This document shows positions 7,049 through 15,412 of a stretch of DNA of 64,000 bases, in pieces. How positions within the stretch are numbered: position 1 is the first letter of the stretch; the number at the start of each line of letters is the position of its first letter. The notes under the pieces are model-generated. The model was not told where the DNA came from, did no database searches, and was given only the letters and a program-made list of their open reading frames with translations. Source of the stretch: Clostridia bacterium (GTDB lineage Bacteria > Bacillota > Clostridia > Oscillospirales > CAG-272). Location of the stretch: NCBI GenBank assembly GCA_017463485.1, contig JAFTPD010000009.1:1-64000 (forward strand). The letters run 5' to 3'. Position numbers and translations under genes: made by a program.

Positions 7049-7408
7049 TTATTTTATCCTCGCACCAAACGGGAAAAACGCAAGCTTCATGATCTTGAAG
7101 CACTGAATTCCCTTCGGGATTCCTATAACGGTCATACAGCTCAAAGCACCAAACAAAAGATACATAAGAGCCATTTCCCAACCGCCCACAAAAAGCCAAA
7201 TAATATTCGCTATGGGATGCTCTGAAAAATTCAGCTCCACCTTTTTTCCGTAAGGCAACAGCGACAGCCTTGCGATCTTGAAGCATTGAAGTCCAAACGG
7301 TATTCCCACTACCGTCAGGCAAAGCACGACTCCGCATATTCCCCACACAAGAGCCAGCCACAAGCCGCCAAGCAATACCCAGAGTATATTCGATAAAACG
7401 CGTAGCAT
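7049..7408 (-). CDS. YccF domain (DUF307) inner-membrane protein
   Basis: A 119-aa protein made of two similar halves, each with a hydrophobic helix pair and a GIP-GxQCFKIxxLxxxPFG ending: VVGIPFGLQCFKIARLSLLPYG and VIGIPKGIQCFKIMKLAFFPFG. This internal duplication defines the YccF family, whose role is unknown. The start MLRVLSNILW is chosen for its GGAGG 5 nt upstream; 17 extra codons exist upstream in frame but without ribosome site. It is divergent in function from its neighbours but shares the strand with yjdF-like, whose stop lies about 47 nt upstream of this start. Confidence 0.85.
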   Translation of the reverse strand: MLRVLSNILWVLLGGLWLALVWGICGVVLCLTVVGIPFGLQCFKIARLSLLPYGKKVELNFSEHPIANIIWLFVGGWEMALMYLLFGALSCMTVIGIPKGIQCFKIMKLAFFPFGARIK

Positions 7409-7455
7409 GACGTCCTCCTTGTCGTATGACACGATATTATAAGTTTTGGATAGAT

Positions 7456-8214
7456 TCAAGAGGCTTCCCGACTGCCGACTGTACCTCTATCCTCGCTATA
7501 CTTATTTTTCTCCATAAGATCAACGGCAGAGCTTTCCCTGCGGTTCTTTTTTTCGGTAAAATATCCCACTACAACTACAACCAATGCAGATATAGCATCA
7601 ACGATAATATCCGACATAGTATCACGAAGTGCCTCGGTACCCACAAGCGCCACACCCGTTTCGGTGCTGTGCTTTTGCAGATTCAAGCCAAGCAAAGCAT
7701 CAAAGCTGAATTCATAGATTTCCCACAGTGCGCCGACTGCAAGCGCGAAAGAAAACGCAAATACTGCGATAAAAAACGGTGTCAGACTTACGCGTACCTT
7801 TTTATCCTTGTTAAGAATATCTACGAAAATAAAGCCAAGCGCACCGAGCATTCCTCCCGAGAATGCGTGCAGAACGGTATCCCAATAAGGTATAACGTAA
7901 TAAAAATTATGTATTTCCCCAAGATATATTGCGCAATATAGAAAAGCGAAATACATAATGACCATTACGTTTGGAACAACCACCTTGAGTCTGCGTTCAA
8001 AAAATGAAGGCAGCATCATTACCAGCACTCCAAGCAAGCACTGCACGAGCATAAGGAGATAATCGGATCTTACCTTCTCGTATGGCTCGCCCTCCGCGAG
8101 CTCCGACGGTGCTATGAAAAATCTCACTAAAGAATATACTACAGATGCAACCAGTGTTATAAACAGTATAATACCTGTAATCTTAATTATCCTTCTTTGT
8201 CTTGCGTTGTTCAC
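7456..8214 (-). CDS. YjdF/DUF2238-like integral membrane protein
   Basis: A 252-aa membrane protein with about six helices. The conserved stretch CAIYLGEIHNFYYVIPYWDT followed by HAFSGGMLGALGF and later DTMSDIIVDAIS is characteristic of the DUF2238/YjdF family. The histidines and acidic residues in helices hint at a metal or redox role, but none is established. The C-terminus is a polar tail of about 35 residues. The start has a GGAGGTA-like ribosome site 5 nt upstream. The stop lies about 47 nt before the YccF gene start. Confidence 0.78.
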   Translation of the reverse strand: MNNARQRRIIKITGIILFITLVASVVYSLVRFFIAPSELAEGEPYEKVRSDYLLMLVQCLLGVLVMMLPSFFERRLKVVVPNVMVIMYFAFLYCAIYLGEIHNFYYVIPYWDTVLHAFSGGMLGALGFIFVDILNKDKKVRVSLTPFFIAVFAFSFALAVGALWEIYEFSFDALLGLNLQKHSTETGVALVGTEALRDTMSDIIVDAISALVVVVVGYFTEKKNRRESSAVDLMEKNKYSEDRGTVGSREAS

Positions 8215-8369
8215 TTAAATACCTCCGTTGTACGTCGAAATACAACTTATGATACACTTTTTTTGTTAAGTGAACTTAAACTTTGCGGCAAATCTACCCA
8301 TAATATTGTTTAATACGACCGTCATAGACAAATATCGGGGATCCCAAACGCTAAAATCAAAAATTCAAT

Positions 8370-8822
8370 TCACAACCGTTCAAGTATTTCAGCGGCATTC
8401 GTATCCGGCTTTACCTTAGGCATTATCGCCTCGATATTCCCTTCCTCATCAATGATAAAGGTAGTACGCACCACGCCAAACGATACCTTGCCGTACAGCT
8501 TTTTCTCCTGCCAGACGCCGTAAGCCTGAATTGCTTTCAATTCGGGATCGGACAAGAGGATAAACGGCAGATCATATTTTTCTGCGAATTTTGCGTGGGA
8601 CGCTATGCTGTCCTTACTGATGCCTATAACCTCCACACCCTTTTGACGAAGCTCCGCATACGCGCCCGCAAACGCGCACGCCTGCCGCGTGCATCCCGGG
8701 GTGTTGTCACGCGGGTAAAAATACAAAACCACTCTTTTGCCGCGAAAATCCGAGAGAGAGACTTCTTTACCGTCTTTATCAAGCAACGTAAAATCCGGTG
8801 CCTTCATTCCTATTTCCAGCAT
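8370..8822 (-). CDS. bcp: Thioredoxin-dependent thiol peroxidase (Bcp/PrxQ)
   Basis: A 150-aa peroxiredoxin. C44 in YPRDNTPGCTRQAC is the peroxidatic Cys and C49 the resolving Cys, the atypical two-Cys spacing of Bcp/PrxQ. It reduces peroxides using thioredoxin in the cytosol. The start MLEIGMKAPDF has GGAGAT 4 nt upstream. It begins 17 nt after the trxB stop, forming a trxB-bcp operon that supplies the reductant chain directly. Length is normal for the family. Confidence 0.95.
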   Translation of the reverse strand: MLEIGMKAPDFTLLDKDGKEVSLSDFRGKRVVLYFYPRDNTPGCTRQACAFAGAYAELRQKGVEVIGISKDSIASHAKFAEKYDLPFILLSDPELKAIQAYGVWQEKKLYGKVSFGVVRTTFIIDEEGNIEAIMPKVKPDTNAAEILERL

Positions 8823-8839
8823 AGCTATCTCCTTTTGCA

Positions 8840-9763
8840 TCAATGAATTTCAGCGAGGTATTCCTCTGCGTAATGCACCGCCGTTGCGCCGTCACCGACT
8901 GCCGTGACGACCTGCCGCAGTGCCTTGGTACGCACGTCACCGACTGCGTAAACTCCGCCGATATTCGTCCGCGTTGACTCGTCCGCGACGATATATCCGC
9001 CGCCGTCAAGCTCCAGCTCTCCTGCGAACAGCTCGGTCGCGGGCTTGCGTCCGATGCTGACGAAAATGCCGTCGAAATTAAGCTCTGTCACGTCCCCCGT
9101 TTTGAGATTTTTGACTCTTGCGCCCACGATATCGCCGTCAATAATATAGTCCTCGACAGTGCTGTTCCACACGAATTCCACGTTTTCGGCACGCATGAGC
9201 GGCTCGTGATATATTCTGGTAGCGCGCAGAGTATCGCGACGGTGGATGAGGTACACCTTTTTGACCAACCTCGAAAGATACAGCGCGTCAGCCGCCGCGG
9301 TATTTCCGCCGCCGACCACCGCTACCGTCTTTCCCTTATAAAATCTGCCGTCGCAGTGAGCGCAATAGTGCAATCCGCGCCCGATAAGCTCGCCCTCGCC
9401 CTCAATTCCGAGCGCGCGGGGATCAGCTCCCGTAGCGATAACCACAGTGCGCGCAAGCCGCTCGCCCACAGTGGTATTAATGCGCTTGATCTTTTCCGAA
9501 AGGCAAACGCTTTTCACCTCTGCATACTCGGTGACAGCACCAAAACGTTCTGCTCCCTTCTGCATTTTCGCGCCGAGTGTAAATCCGTCCACGCCGTCCT
9601 CAAATCCGGGATAATTATCTATAATGTCTGTCAGCGCCATCTGACCGCCGGGGGACATTTTTTCGATAAGCAGAGTGTCAAGTCCCGCGCGTGATGCGTA
9701 CAGTGCCGCAGTATATCCCGCAGGTCCTCCGCCGATTATTATCATATCGTAAATATGCTCCAT
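8840..9763 (-). CDS. trxB: Thioredoxin reductase (NADPH)
   Basis: A 307-aa flavoprotein: FAD motif GGGPAGYTAALYASRAG at residues 11-27, redox pair CAHC at 134-137 (canonical family motif CATC), NADPH motif VGGGNTAAADALYLS near 150, and the C-terminal FAD motif GVYAVGDVR. It reduces thioredoxin with NADPH and likely feeds Bcp and the GPx in this window. The start MEHIYDMIIIGGG has GGAGG 6 nt upstream; a longer reading upstream runs into an upstream terminator and is rejected. It is transcribed from its own promoter. Confidence 0.95.
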   Translation of the reverse strand: MEHIYDMIIIGGGPAGYTAALYASRAGLDTLLIEKMSPGGQMALTDIIDNYPGFEDGVDGFTLGAKMQKGAERFGAVTEYAEVKSVCLSEKIKRINTTVGERLARTVVIATGADPRALGIEGEGELIGRGLHYCAHCDGRFYKGKTVAVVGGGNTAAADALYLSRLVKKVYLIHRRDTLRATRIYHEPLMRAENVEFVWNSTVEDYIIDGDIVGARVKNLKTGDVTELNFDGIFVSIGRKPATELFAGELELDGGGYIVADESTRTNIGGVYAVGDVRTKALRQVVTAVGDGATAVHYAEEYLAEIH

Positions 9764-9791
9764 AAAGTCCTCCAAAAGCTTTTCTGTAATT

Positions 9792-9820
9792 ATTGTAACA
9801 TAAAACCGCAGAAAATACAA
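9792..9820 (-). promoter_or_regulatory. trxB-bcp promoter
   Basis: TTGTAT (9815-9820), 17 nt, TACAAT (9792-9797), 29 nt upstream of the trxB ATG and just after a terminator. Confidence 0.65.
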
Positions 9821-9830
9821 TAGGATAACG

Positions 9831-9858
9831 AAAAATCTCCGCAGCAGTACTGCGGAGA
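9831..9858 (-). terminator. Second intrinsic terminator downstream of the ncRNA
   Basis: TCTCCGCAG-N5-CTGCGGAGA stem followed by TTTTT on the minus strand. It insulates trxB from transcription started at the 10.4-kb promoter. Confidence 0.85.
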
Positions 9859-9878
9859 ACTCAAACAAAGCTACATCC

Positions 9879-10406
9879 AAAAACAGAAATGACCCTTGAC
9901 CGTAGTTGATCAGACTCCAGCCAAGGGTCACTTCTGTTCACTCTTAGTTCTAACATCTTTTGTTATCCTCACTTTCCTAAAATCCCTTTCACCGCTCATT
10001 CCGTAACGTCCAAAGCTTCAAAACCAAATTCTTTAAGAAGAATACCCTTTTCTTTGCGCACGTTCATTGCTGTAAAAGGCTGTTTTTGACTTTTACGATA
10101 AGCTCGCAATTCCACTCGCTCTCACCCGAACCGTGACCGCCAAACTCACATCAAAACTCCTATTTTCTACCGTCACAGATCTGTGTTTCGTTGCAACTTT
10201 TCACTCTATATAAACGCGTAACACCGCCGTGTTTTTTCACCGTGCATCCTTGCACAAACAGCGTCAACGTTCAGGACTGAAGCTGCGGAGCTTGTGGCTA
10301 CCGTTAAAGCCGCAAGTCAACTTTTCATTGGACCTTTCCTCCATTTCGTTGCAGATGGGATTCCCTCAAGTTTAATTTGCCATTGGAGTGTACCTTCCTT
10401 TCTTGC
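9879..10406 (-). ncRNA. Candidate large structured non-coding RNA, about 530 nt
   Basis: No credible gene fills this stretch, yet it has a perfect promoter at one end and two terminators at the other (9-bp TGACCCTTG stem at 9890-9930 followed by a T-rich run to 9879). The predicted RNA holds many small stable hairpins, for example GUGCA-AGGA-UGCAC, AACAC-GGCG-GUGUU, AAGCU-CCGC-AGCUU, GUAAAAG-N11-CUUUUAC and AUUCUU-CUUA-AAGAAU, a palindrome CACAGATCTGTG (10174-10185) and a repeated UGCAACGAAA motif (10186-10195, 10344-10353). Size and style recall the ornate large bacterial RNAs (ROOL, GOLLD, OLE), but I cannot match a family. It does not look like tmRNA or RNase P. A 23-codon ORF (MNVRKEKG...) without ribosome site lies inside. 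Confidence 0.6.
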
Positions 10407-10412
10407 ACCCTT

Positions 10413-10441
10413 ATTATAGCACATTCTCATGCCCATTTCAA
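10413..10441 (-). promoter_or_regulatory. Promoter of the large ncRNA
   Basis: TTGAAA (10436-10441), 17 nt, TATAAT (10413-10418), with a predicted start near 10406. No ribosome site plus long ORF follows within 600 nt. Confidence 0.78.
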
Positions 10442-10515
10442 TAGGCAAATTGTAAGAATATCACAATAAACTTTTGTTTAAAATATAGAAATTTGCATTT
10501 TGTCACAAATTCCTC

Positions 10516-10544
10516 TTTACAAGCTCGGGAAAATGTGGTATAAT
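10516..10544 (+). promoter_or_regulatory. Orphan plus-strand promoter facing the acpP terminator
   Basis: TTTACA (10516-10521), 17 nt, TATAAT (10539-10544). A transcript would start near 10551 and enter the 18-bp hairpin at 10559 at once, giving an RNA of about 50-60 nt, or read on antisense to acpP. Confidence 0.6.
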
Positions 10545-10558
10545 GATAATGTTGTGTG

Positions 10559-10601
10559 AAATAAAAGCCGTCCGCCTGTGCTTGGCGGACGGCTTTTATT
10601 T
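10559..10601. terminator. Very strong bidirectional terminator at acpP 3' end
   Basis: An 18-bp perfect stem (AAATAAAAGCCGTCCGCC and its complement, 7-nt loop) with A/T-rich outer ends, so it can act in both directions. It lies 18 nt after the acpP stop. Confidence 0.9.
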
Positions 10602-10619
10602 CATTATTATCAGCGATTA

Positions 10620-10841
10620 TCAGCGGTTTTCCAGATAAGCTACCACGTCACCGACGGTGATGAACTTATGTATGTCATCATCATCAATGGTGAAATCGAA
10701 CTTCTCCTCGCACTGCATAACGAGGTCTGCAAGCTCGATGGAGTTGATTCCCAGGTCGGAGGAAAGCTCCGCATCCATGGTGATGGCAGACTCGTCTACC
10801 TGAAATTCTTCCACAAGAATGGCTTTGAATGTTTCAAACAT
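10620..10841 (-). CDS. acpP: Acyl carrier protein
   Basis: A 73-aa acidic helical protein with the phosphopantetheine site SSDLGINSIELADLV; S34 is the expected attachment serine (DSLD/E variant NSIE). It carries acyl chains as thioesters for fatty acid or other synthesis in the cytosol. No fab gene is adjacent: it stands alone with its own consensus promoter and a strong terminator, so a role outside the main fab cluster is possible. The start has GGAG about 7 nt upstream. The unusual Asn before the Ser and KFITVGDVVAYLENR end are within family variation. Confidence 0.9.
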   Translation of the reverse strand: MFETFKAILVEEFQVDESAITMDAELSSDLGINSIELADLVMQCEEKFDFTIDDDDIHKFITVGDVVAYLENR

Positions 10842-10908
10842 ATAATCTCCGTTCCGCCCGGGTGGGCAAAAAGTATTTGAGATACCCTCTCAAGCATATA
10901 ACAATCCT

Positions 10909-10937
10909 ATTATACCCCATCTTTCGCGATTTGTCAA
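10909..10937 (-). promoter_or_regulatory. acpP promoter
   Basis: TTGACA (10932-10937), 17 nt, TATAAT (10909-10914); divergent from the comEC promoter 20 bp away. Confidence 0.82.
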
Positions 10938-10956
10938 GATAATTTTTTAGGTTTTA

Positions 10957-10985
10957 TTGACATATCTGCTCAAATAGTGTAAAAT
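10957..10985 (+). promoter_or_regulatory. comEC promoter
   Basis: TTGACA (10957-10962), 17 nt, TAAAAT (10980-10985), 27 nt upstream of the comEC ATG. Confidence 0.75.
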
Positions 10986-11012
10986 ACCGATATAAAATTT
11001 ACGGGAGCTGTA

Positions 11013-13439
11013 ATGAACAAGGTTACAAAAATGCGGCTGGGCTTATCAAAAAGCATATTCACAGGCAGACGGCTGTTCACCGTTTGCGCGTCATTTATGA
11101 TAGCCACTGCCGTCTCGTTTTTTATCAATTCCGCCGCAAAGCTGGTAATTATTCCTCTGCTGCTTGTTCTTTTTGCGGTGACACTTGCGGTTTTTATATT
11201 CTTAAGGAAAGGCAAACAAAACAGCAAGAAAAGAACGCACCTGCTGACGGCGGCGTTTTGCTTTTTGCTTGCCGCCATTTCGGTTTTCCAATCCTACGCC
11301 TTTTTCGACGTGCAATACGCGAAATACTCCGACATACCGACAGAGGACGAGCAGCTTATACGCGCACAGGTGCTTGAGCGCAGATATTCGTCCTCGGGTA
11401 TGTCGTCCTACGAGATAGAGCTTGACAGCGTTGAAGGATACAACGATCTCGGCGGAACGCGCGCGATACTTGACTGCACGTATTCGGGTGACTTGCAGGT
11501 CGGTGACGTGTTCACCGCCGCCGTTATTCCCACTCCCCTATCCGATTATTCAACGTCCATCTATGACGAAGCAACGCTTATCGCGCAAGGCGTTTCTATC
11601 GCGTTTGCGTCTTATTCCGACGAGTCGGTAACGCTTTTGAATAAAGTCGACGATCTTCCAACCCGCCTGCTTTGTATGCGCGCCTCGCTCTCACAGAAGC
11701 TGTGCGTCGGGGACGGTGACGGTGGCGGCATTGCGGCGGCACTTCTGCTTGGCGACAAGAGTCATTTGAAGGACGAGATCAGCCGCGATTTTTCAAACAC
11801 GGGAGTATCTCACCTGCTTGCGCTCAGCGGTCTGCACGTCACGGTGCTTTTCGGAATACTGGATTTTCTTTTGCGGATATTTTTCATTCCCAAGCGAGTT
11901 CGAATGCCTCTGCTTGGATTTGCGGCTTTGTTTTATCTTGCGCTGATAGGATTTTTGCCCTCCGCCGTCCGCGCCGTCGTGATGATGCTGTTTGCATACG
12001 TCGCCATTGGACTTTCAGAGGATTCCGATCCCGTCACCGCACTCGGCTGTGCGGGTGTTTTGATACTCGCGGCATCTCCCGCATCTGTCGCAGATCTCGG
12101 ATTTTGGATGTCATTTTTCGCCACGCTTGGCATTGTGACGGTACATCCCAAGATCAGCAACGCATTGAGCCGCTTGCTTGAAGAAAAACGCCGCGGCAAG
12201 AAAACTTTTCTCCGTCGTGTGCGGCGGAGAGCACTCATAAGCCTTATCAACCTTTTGTCGGGACTTGCCGTTGGAGTTACCGCCTCCACCTTTACGCTGT
12301 GGGCGGTATCGGCAGGTGGAGGAAGCTTCAGCCTGCTCTCGCCGCTGACCACTCTTATTTTGACTCCGTTTGCGGGATTTATCATATTCGCGGCGTTTCT
12401 TTTATTGATATTTTATTCTACACCCGTATCTCTTATGCTTATCGCCGCCATTGAGATCGCGGGAGGTGCTATGGCAGGCATAGCGAAGTATTTTGCCGCG
12501 TCCTCCGCTATACATCTGATCTCGCTTTGCGAATCATTCGTGCTTCCGCTGTCCGCTATCACGCTTATACTTGCATTAGCTCCGCTCCCTATACTCAAAA
12601 CAGGCAAGAAGCGGCGCAAAAGCAGATACGCGATCCGCATGATAGCGGTACTTTTGAGCGGAATTTTTATCCTTTCATCAGCTCTCGCCGTCAAGGCTTA
12701 TCTTGATCGCGACCTGCTTGACGTTACCTACATATCCCCAACGTCGCAATCCGAATACACGGTATTCCAAAACGGTAAGGGAGCTGTGATATGCGAGATG
12801 TCAAACGGCGGCAGCTCGTCACTCAATCTTGCCATACGCGCCGCCGAGGAAAGCGGTGCTGTGGAAATATCCGCGATCATGATAACGGATTATCACAATC
12901 TCACGCCAGGCACTTTATACAAAACATTTGCGCGAAATACCGTCCGTCGTTTGTGGCTTCCCGAGCCGACGAATGAAAAGGATTATTACACCATGCTCTC
13001 TTGTATTGAAAAGGCAGAGCAGGCGCAACCGCCCGTCGAGGTATGGATATACTCCTACGGTGAGGAGCTGACCCTCTTTAACTCCGCCGCGTTGCGCCTT
13101 TACCGCGGCGGAATTGACCGCTCCGTCCAACCGATATTTCTTATGACTATTACCGCCGCAGATGAAAAAGCCGTTTATCTCACCCCTACGGCGTTTGAAT
13201 GTAACAGCGAATTCATATCCCTTGTCAGCTCGGAGCTGTCGGACGCCAACACGCTGATACTCGGACGGCACGGTCCGAATTTGAAAAATCAATATCCCAT
13301 TGAGAGCAGTTCTGTGAAACGCTTGATATTCGGCTCCGAGGAGGTCGCCGCATTTGCGCGTGTTTCCGGCGGCGCTCGCTCGGCAGACATGACCGTGGGA
13401 GGCGCGAGGATAAAAATGCGGCTGCGGAGTACAAAGTAG
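11013..13439 (+). CDS. comEC: ComEC/Rec2-type competence DNA channel, degenerate hydrolase domain
   Basis: An 808-aa polytopic membrane protein. Residues about 1-200 hold two or three helices and an OB-like DUF4131 region; the ComEC/Rec2 core has the hallmark GVSHLLALSGLHVTVLFG near residue 265 and IGFLPSAVRAVVMMLFAY after it. ComEC forms the inner-membrane channel for transforming DNA. The C-terminal domain (from about 570) replaces the metallo-beta-lactamase HxHxDH motif with MITDYHNLTPG, so the metal ligands and probably the nuclease activity are lost. Start supported by GGGAG 5 nt upstream and a good promoter. Transport may remain; hydrolysis is doubtful. Confidence 0.9.
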   Translation: MNKVTKMRLGLSKSIFTGRRLFTVCASFMIATAVSFFINSAAKLVIIPLLLVLFAVTLAVFIFLRKGKQNSKKRTHLLTAAFCFLLAAISVFQSYAFFDVQYAKYSDIPTEDEQLIRAQVLERRYSSSGMSSYEIELDSVEGYNDLGGTRAILDCTYSGDLQVGDVFTAAVIPTPLSDYSTSIYDEATLIAQGVSIAFASYSDESVTLLNKVDDLPTRLLCMRASLSQKLCVGDGDGGGIAAALLLGDKSHLKDEISRDFSNTGVSHLLALSGLHVTVLFGILDFLLRIFFIPKRVRMPLLGFAALFYLALIGFLPSAVRAVVMMLFAYVAIGLSEDSDPVTALGCAGVLILAASPASVADLGFWMSFFATLGIVTVHPKISNALSRLLEEKRRGKKTFLRRVRRRALISLINLLSGLAVGVTASTFTLWAVSAGGGSFSLLSPLTTLILTPFAGFIIFAAFLLLIFYSTPVSLMLIAAIEIAGGAMAGIAKYFAASSAIHLISLCESFVLPLSAITLILALAPLPILKTGKKRRKSRYAIRMIAVLLSGIFILSSALAVKAYLDRDLLDVTYISPTSQSEYTVFQNGKGAVICEMSNGGSSSLNLAIRAAEESGAVEISAIMITDYHNLTPGTLYKTFARNTVRRLWLPEPTNEKDYYTMLSCIEKAEQAQPPVEVWIYSYGEELTLFNSAALRLYRGGIDRSVQPIFLMTITAADEKAVYLTPTAFECNSEFISLVSSELSDANTLILGRHGPNLKNQYPIESSSVKRLIFGSEEVAAFARVSGGARSADMTVGGARIKMRLRSTK

Positions 13440-13454
13440 CGAGGTATTTATCTC

Positions 13455-13482
13455 ACTTTTTCGCCATTTTTTGCATAGTATA
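13455..13482 (+). promoter_or_regulatory. Candidate mother-cell (sigma K-like) promoter of dpaAB
   Basis: CATAGTATA (13474-13482) matches the -10 CATANNNTA used by sigma K, with an AC (13455-13456) 17 nt upstream as expected for its -35. Dipicolinate synthase is a sigma K regulon member in Bacillus. A match to such short motifs is weak evidence. Confidence 0.45.
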
Positions 13483-13547
13483 ATAGTGTGGATAGGTGTT
13501 TCCTGTCCCTCACCGTAATCGCCCACTGCGGCGGAAATGGAGGCTAT

Positions 13548-14498
13548 ATGAACTGTGACAAAAAATCAAACGCCGACAACGGCAGTTCCGCCGTTTCGGT
13601 AAAAAATATAACCGTTATCGGAGGTGACAGTCGCGCCCTTGCGGCGACTGAGAAATTTCTCCGCCGCGGATACAGCGTGACGCTCTGCGGCTTTTCCGAT
13701 GCTGAAAAATACCCGAGAGGCGCGCGTCTCTCTTCCTCTGCCGTCGATGCACTCCGGGATGCCGACGCAATACTTTTCCCCCTGCCCCTTACCCGCGACG
13801 GCGTACACGTTTTCTGCCCCTTCGACAGTGGTGGCGGAGTCAAGCTTGACGAGATTATCGGGCGCGGAGTTATAAAATCTACTGCCCTCGTATTTGGCGG
13901 CAAGCTGACGGCTGACTTCAAAAATGCGCTTGTGGCAGAAGGTATATTCGTTTTTGACTATCTCGATTGCGAGTCGTTGGCTCTTGTCAACGCTCACGCG
14001 ACGGCGGAGGGTGCTTTGATGTACGCCATGGAGGCTACCGACAAGACTATTTACGGCAGGAACATAGCAATTCTCGGATACGGGCGGATAGCCGAGCGAC
14101 TTTGCCGCTTGTGCGAGTCCTTCGGCGCTTTTGTGACCGTCTTTGCCCGTCGCGACGAGGCACGGACTCTGGCACGGCTTCACGGCGCGTCCGCCGCTCC
14201 TCTCACTCCCGAAAGCGCAAAAACGCTTTCCCACGGCTACGATATCATTTTCAACACCGTTCCTGCGCGGATAATCCCCCCCGACGCCGTTGCTCGGTTT
14301 ACCGCTGATACGCTGTATATCGAGCTTGCGTCCGCCCCATTCGGAATCGACGCGGCTGACGTCAGGCGCTCGGCGGCGCGGGCGATATGGGCGTCCTCCA
14401 TTCCCGGAAAATACGCCCCCGTTACTGCGGGCGAGATGATAGCCGACGTTGTGTTATCCAAGCTTGACGGCTTCATGGCGGGAGGTGGCGGCGTATGA
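13548..14498 (+). CDS. dpaA: Dipicolinate synthase subunit A
   Basis: A 316-aa protein of the SpoVFA family. An N-terminal Rossmann-like half (VKNITVIGGDSRALAATEKFL) is followed by a dinucleotide-binding domain NIAILGYGRIAERLCRLCESFG near residue 180. With DpaB it oxidises dihydrodipicolinate to dipicolinic acid in the mother cell; the product is loaded into the spore core and gives heat resistance. The start MNCDKKS is set by GGAGG 4 nt upstream, 60 nt inside the longest reading. The stop overlaps the dpaB ATG (ATGA). Confidence 0.92.
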   Translation: MNCDKKSNADNGSSAVSVKNITVIGGDSRALAATEKFLRRGYSVTLCGFSDAEKYPRGARLSSSAVDALRDADAILFPLPLTRDGVHVFCPFDSGGGVKLDEIIGRGVIKSTALVFGGKLTADFKNALVAEGIFVFDYLDCESLALVNAHATAEGALMYAMEATDKTIYGRNIAILGYGRIAERLCRLCESFGAFVTVFARRDEARTLARLHGASAAPLTPESAKTLSHGYDIIFNTVPARIIPPDAVARFTADTLYIELASAPFGIDAADVRRSAARAIWASSIPGKYAPVTAGEMIADVVLSKLDGFMAGGGGV

Positions 14499-15058
14499 TC
14501 GGATTTGCTTTTTGTGGCTCTTTCTGCTCGTTTGAGCGGTGTACGAGTGTGCTGTCCGAGCTTGTAGGCGCGGGAATGGACGTTATGCCCATCATGAGCG
14601 AGACCGCTTACTCTACAGACACGCGCTTTGGCAGTGCCGAAGCTTGGAAAACCAGAATATCTGCGCTTTGCGGTCGCGATATAATTCACACTATCGTCGG
14701 CGCAGAGCCTCTCGGACCTAAAATTTCTCTTGATGCGCTTGTGATATGCCCATGCACGGGCAACACTCTCTCAAAGCTTGCGTCGGGTACGACGGACACC
14801 GCCGTTTGCATGGCGGCAAAGGCGCACCTGCGCTGTGATCGTCCGCTGATTATTGCCCTCGCCAGCAACGACGCGCTCTCTGCCAATCTCGAAAATATCG
14901 CCGCGCTTCTCAAACGCAAAAACGTCTATTTCGTCCCTATGAAGCAGGACGATCCCGTGTCTAAACCCCATTCTCTCGTCGCCGACTTCGATAAACTCCC
15001 CGCTACCCTCTCAGCCGCTCTGCTCGGCAAACAACCCCGTCCTCTGTTTTTGGAATAA
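14495..15058 (+). CDS. dpaB: Dipicolinate synthase subunit B (flavoprotein)
   Basis: A 187-aa flavoprotein-fold protein (SpoVFB). Signature points are MIGFAFCGSFCSF at the start, the LDALVICPCTGNTLSKLASG flavin-type loop near residue 80, and ALASNDALSANLENI. It pairs with DpaA to make dipicolinic acid during sporulation. It overlaps dpaA by 4 nt, so the subunits are made together. Followed by a hairpin at 15099. Confidence 0.93.
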   Translation: MIGFAFCGSFCSFERCTSVLSELVGAGMDVMPIMSETAYSTDTRFGSAEAWKTRISALCGRDIIHTIVGAEPLGPKISLDALVICPCTGNTLSKLASGTTDTAVCMAAKAHLRCDRPLIIALASNDALSANLENIAALLKRKNVYFVPMKQDDPVSKPHSLVADFDKLPATLSAALLGKQPRPLFLE

Positions 15059-15098
15059 GGGGCGTAATATGAATATGGGGCTCTGCCCCAAACCCCGC

Positions 15099-15124
15099 AA
15101 GCCCTTTCCCACAAGAAAGGGCTT
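15099..15124 (+). terminator. Hairpin after dpaAB
   Basis: AAGCCCTTTC-N6-GAAAGGGCTT, a 10-bp perfect stem 40 nt after the dpaB stop. No T run follows, so it may be Rho-independent only weakly or be a repeat element. Confidence 0.45.
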
Positions 15125-15384
15125 GACCCCAAAGAACTTCCCCGAACAATTTCTTGTTTAGATTTTTTCAGATGGTTACAGCCAAAGCCATCTCTATAAT
15201 TTATTCGGTAGCGGGAGGAGCAAGCCCCTCTCCTACGGCGAGATAACTAAAATGAAGCTTTTCGCAAGGCGAAAAGCAACGATTATTTTCAATTTTCAAT
15301 TGTCCATTTTCAATTTTAAATCGCCTCGCCCGCATTTGGCAATTCCCACATCATGCGCCGCAGGCGGATCTCCCCCGCCGCTGT

Positions 15385-15412
15385 GTCATTCTTGAGCGAA
15401 GCGAAGAATCTC
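15385..15412 (+). repeat. Dispersed repeat, copy 1 (GTCATTCT...GAATCTC)
   Basis: The segment GTCATTCTTGAGCGAAGCGA continuing to GAATCTC is shared, in opposite orientation and with a GC-rich insertion, with 21374-21427. Such GTCATTCTGAGCGAAGCGAAGAATC elements recur in many bacterial genomes. Confidence 0.6.

Noticed and set aside
8840..9931. Longer trxB start with 56 extra codons
   Set aside because: The extension crosses a promoter and a terminator; GGAGG supports the start at 9763.
10000..10075. Small ORF MNVRKEKG... in the ncRNA region as a gene
   Set aside because: No ribosome binding site, and the segment also forms a stable hairpin; coding conservation unknown.
9879..10406. ncRNA as RNase P RNA because of GGAGGAAAGGUCC
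   Set aside because: The universal RNase P motif is GAGGAAAGUCC; other conserved regions such as the ACAGAAA end are absent.
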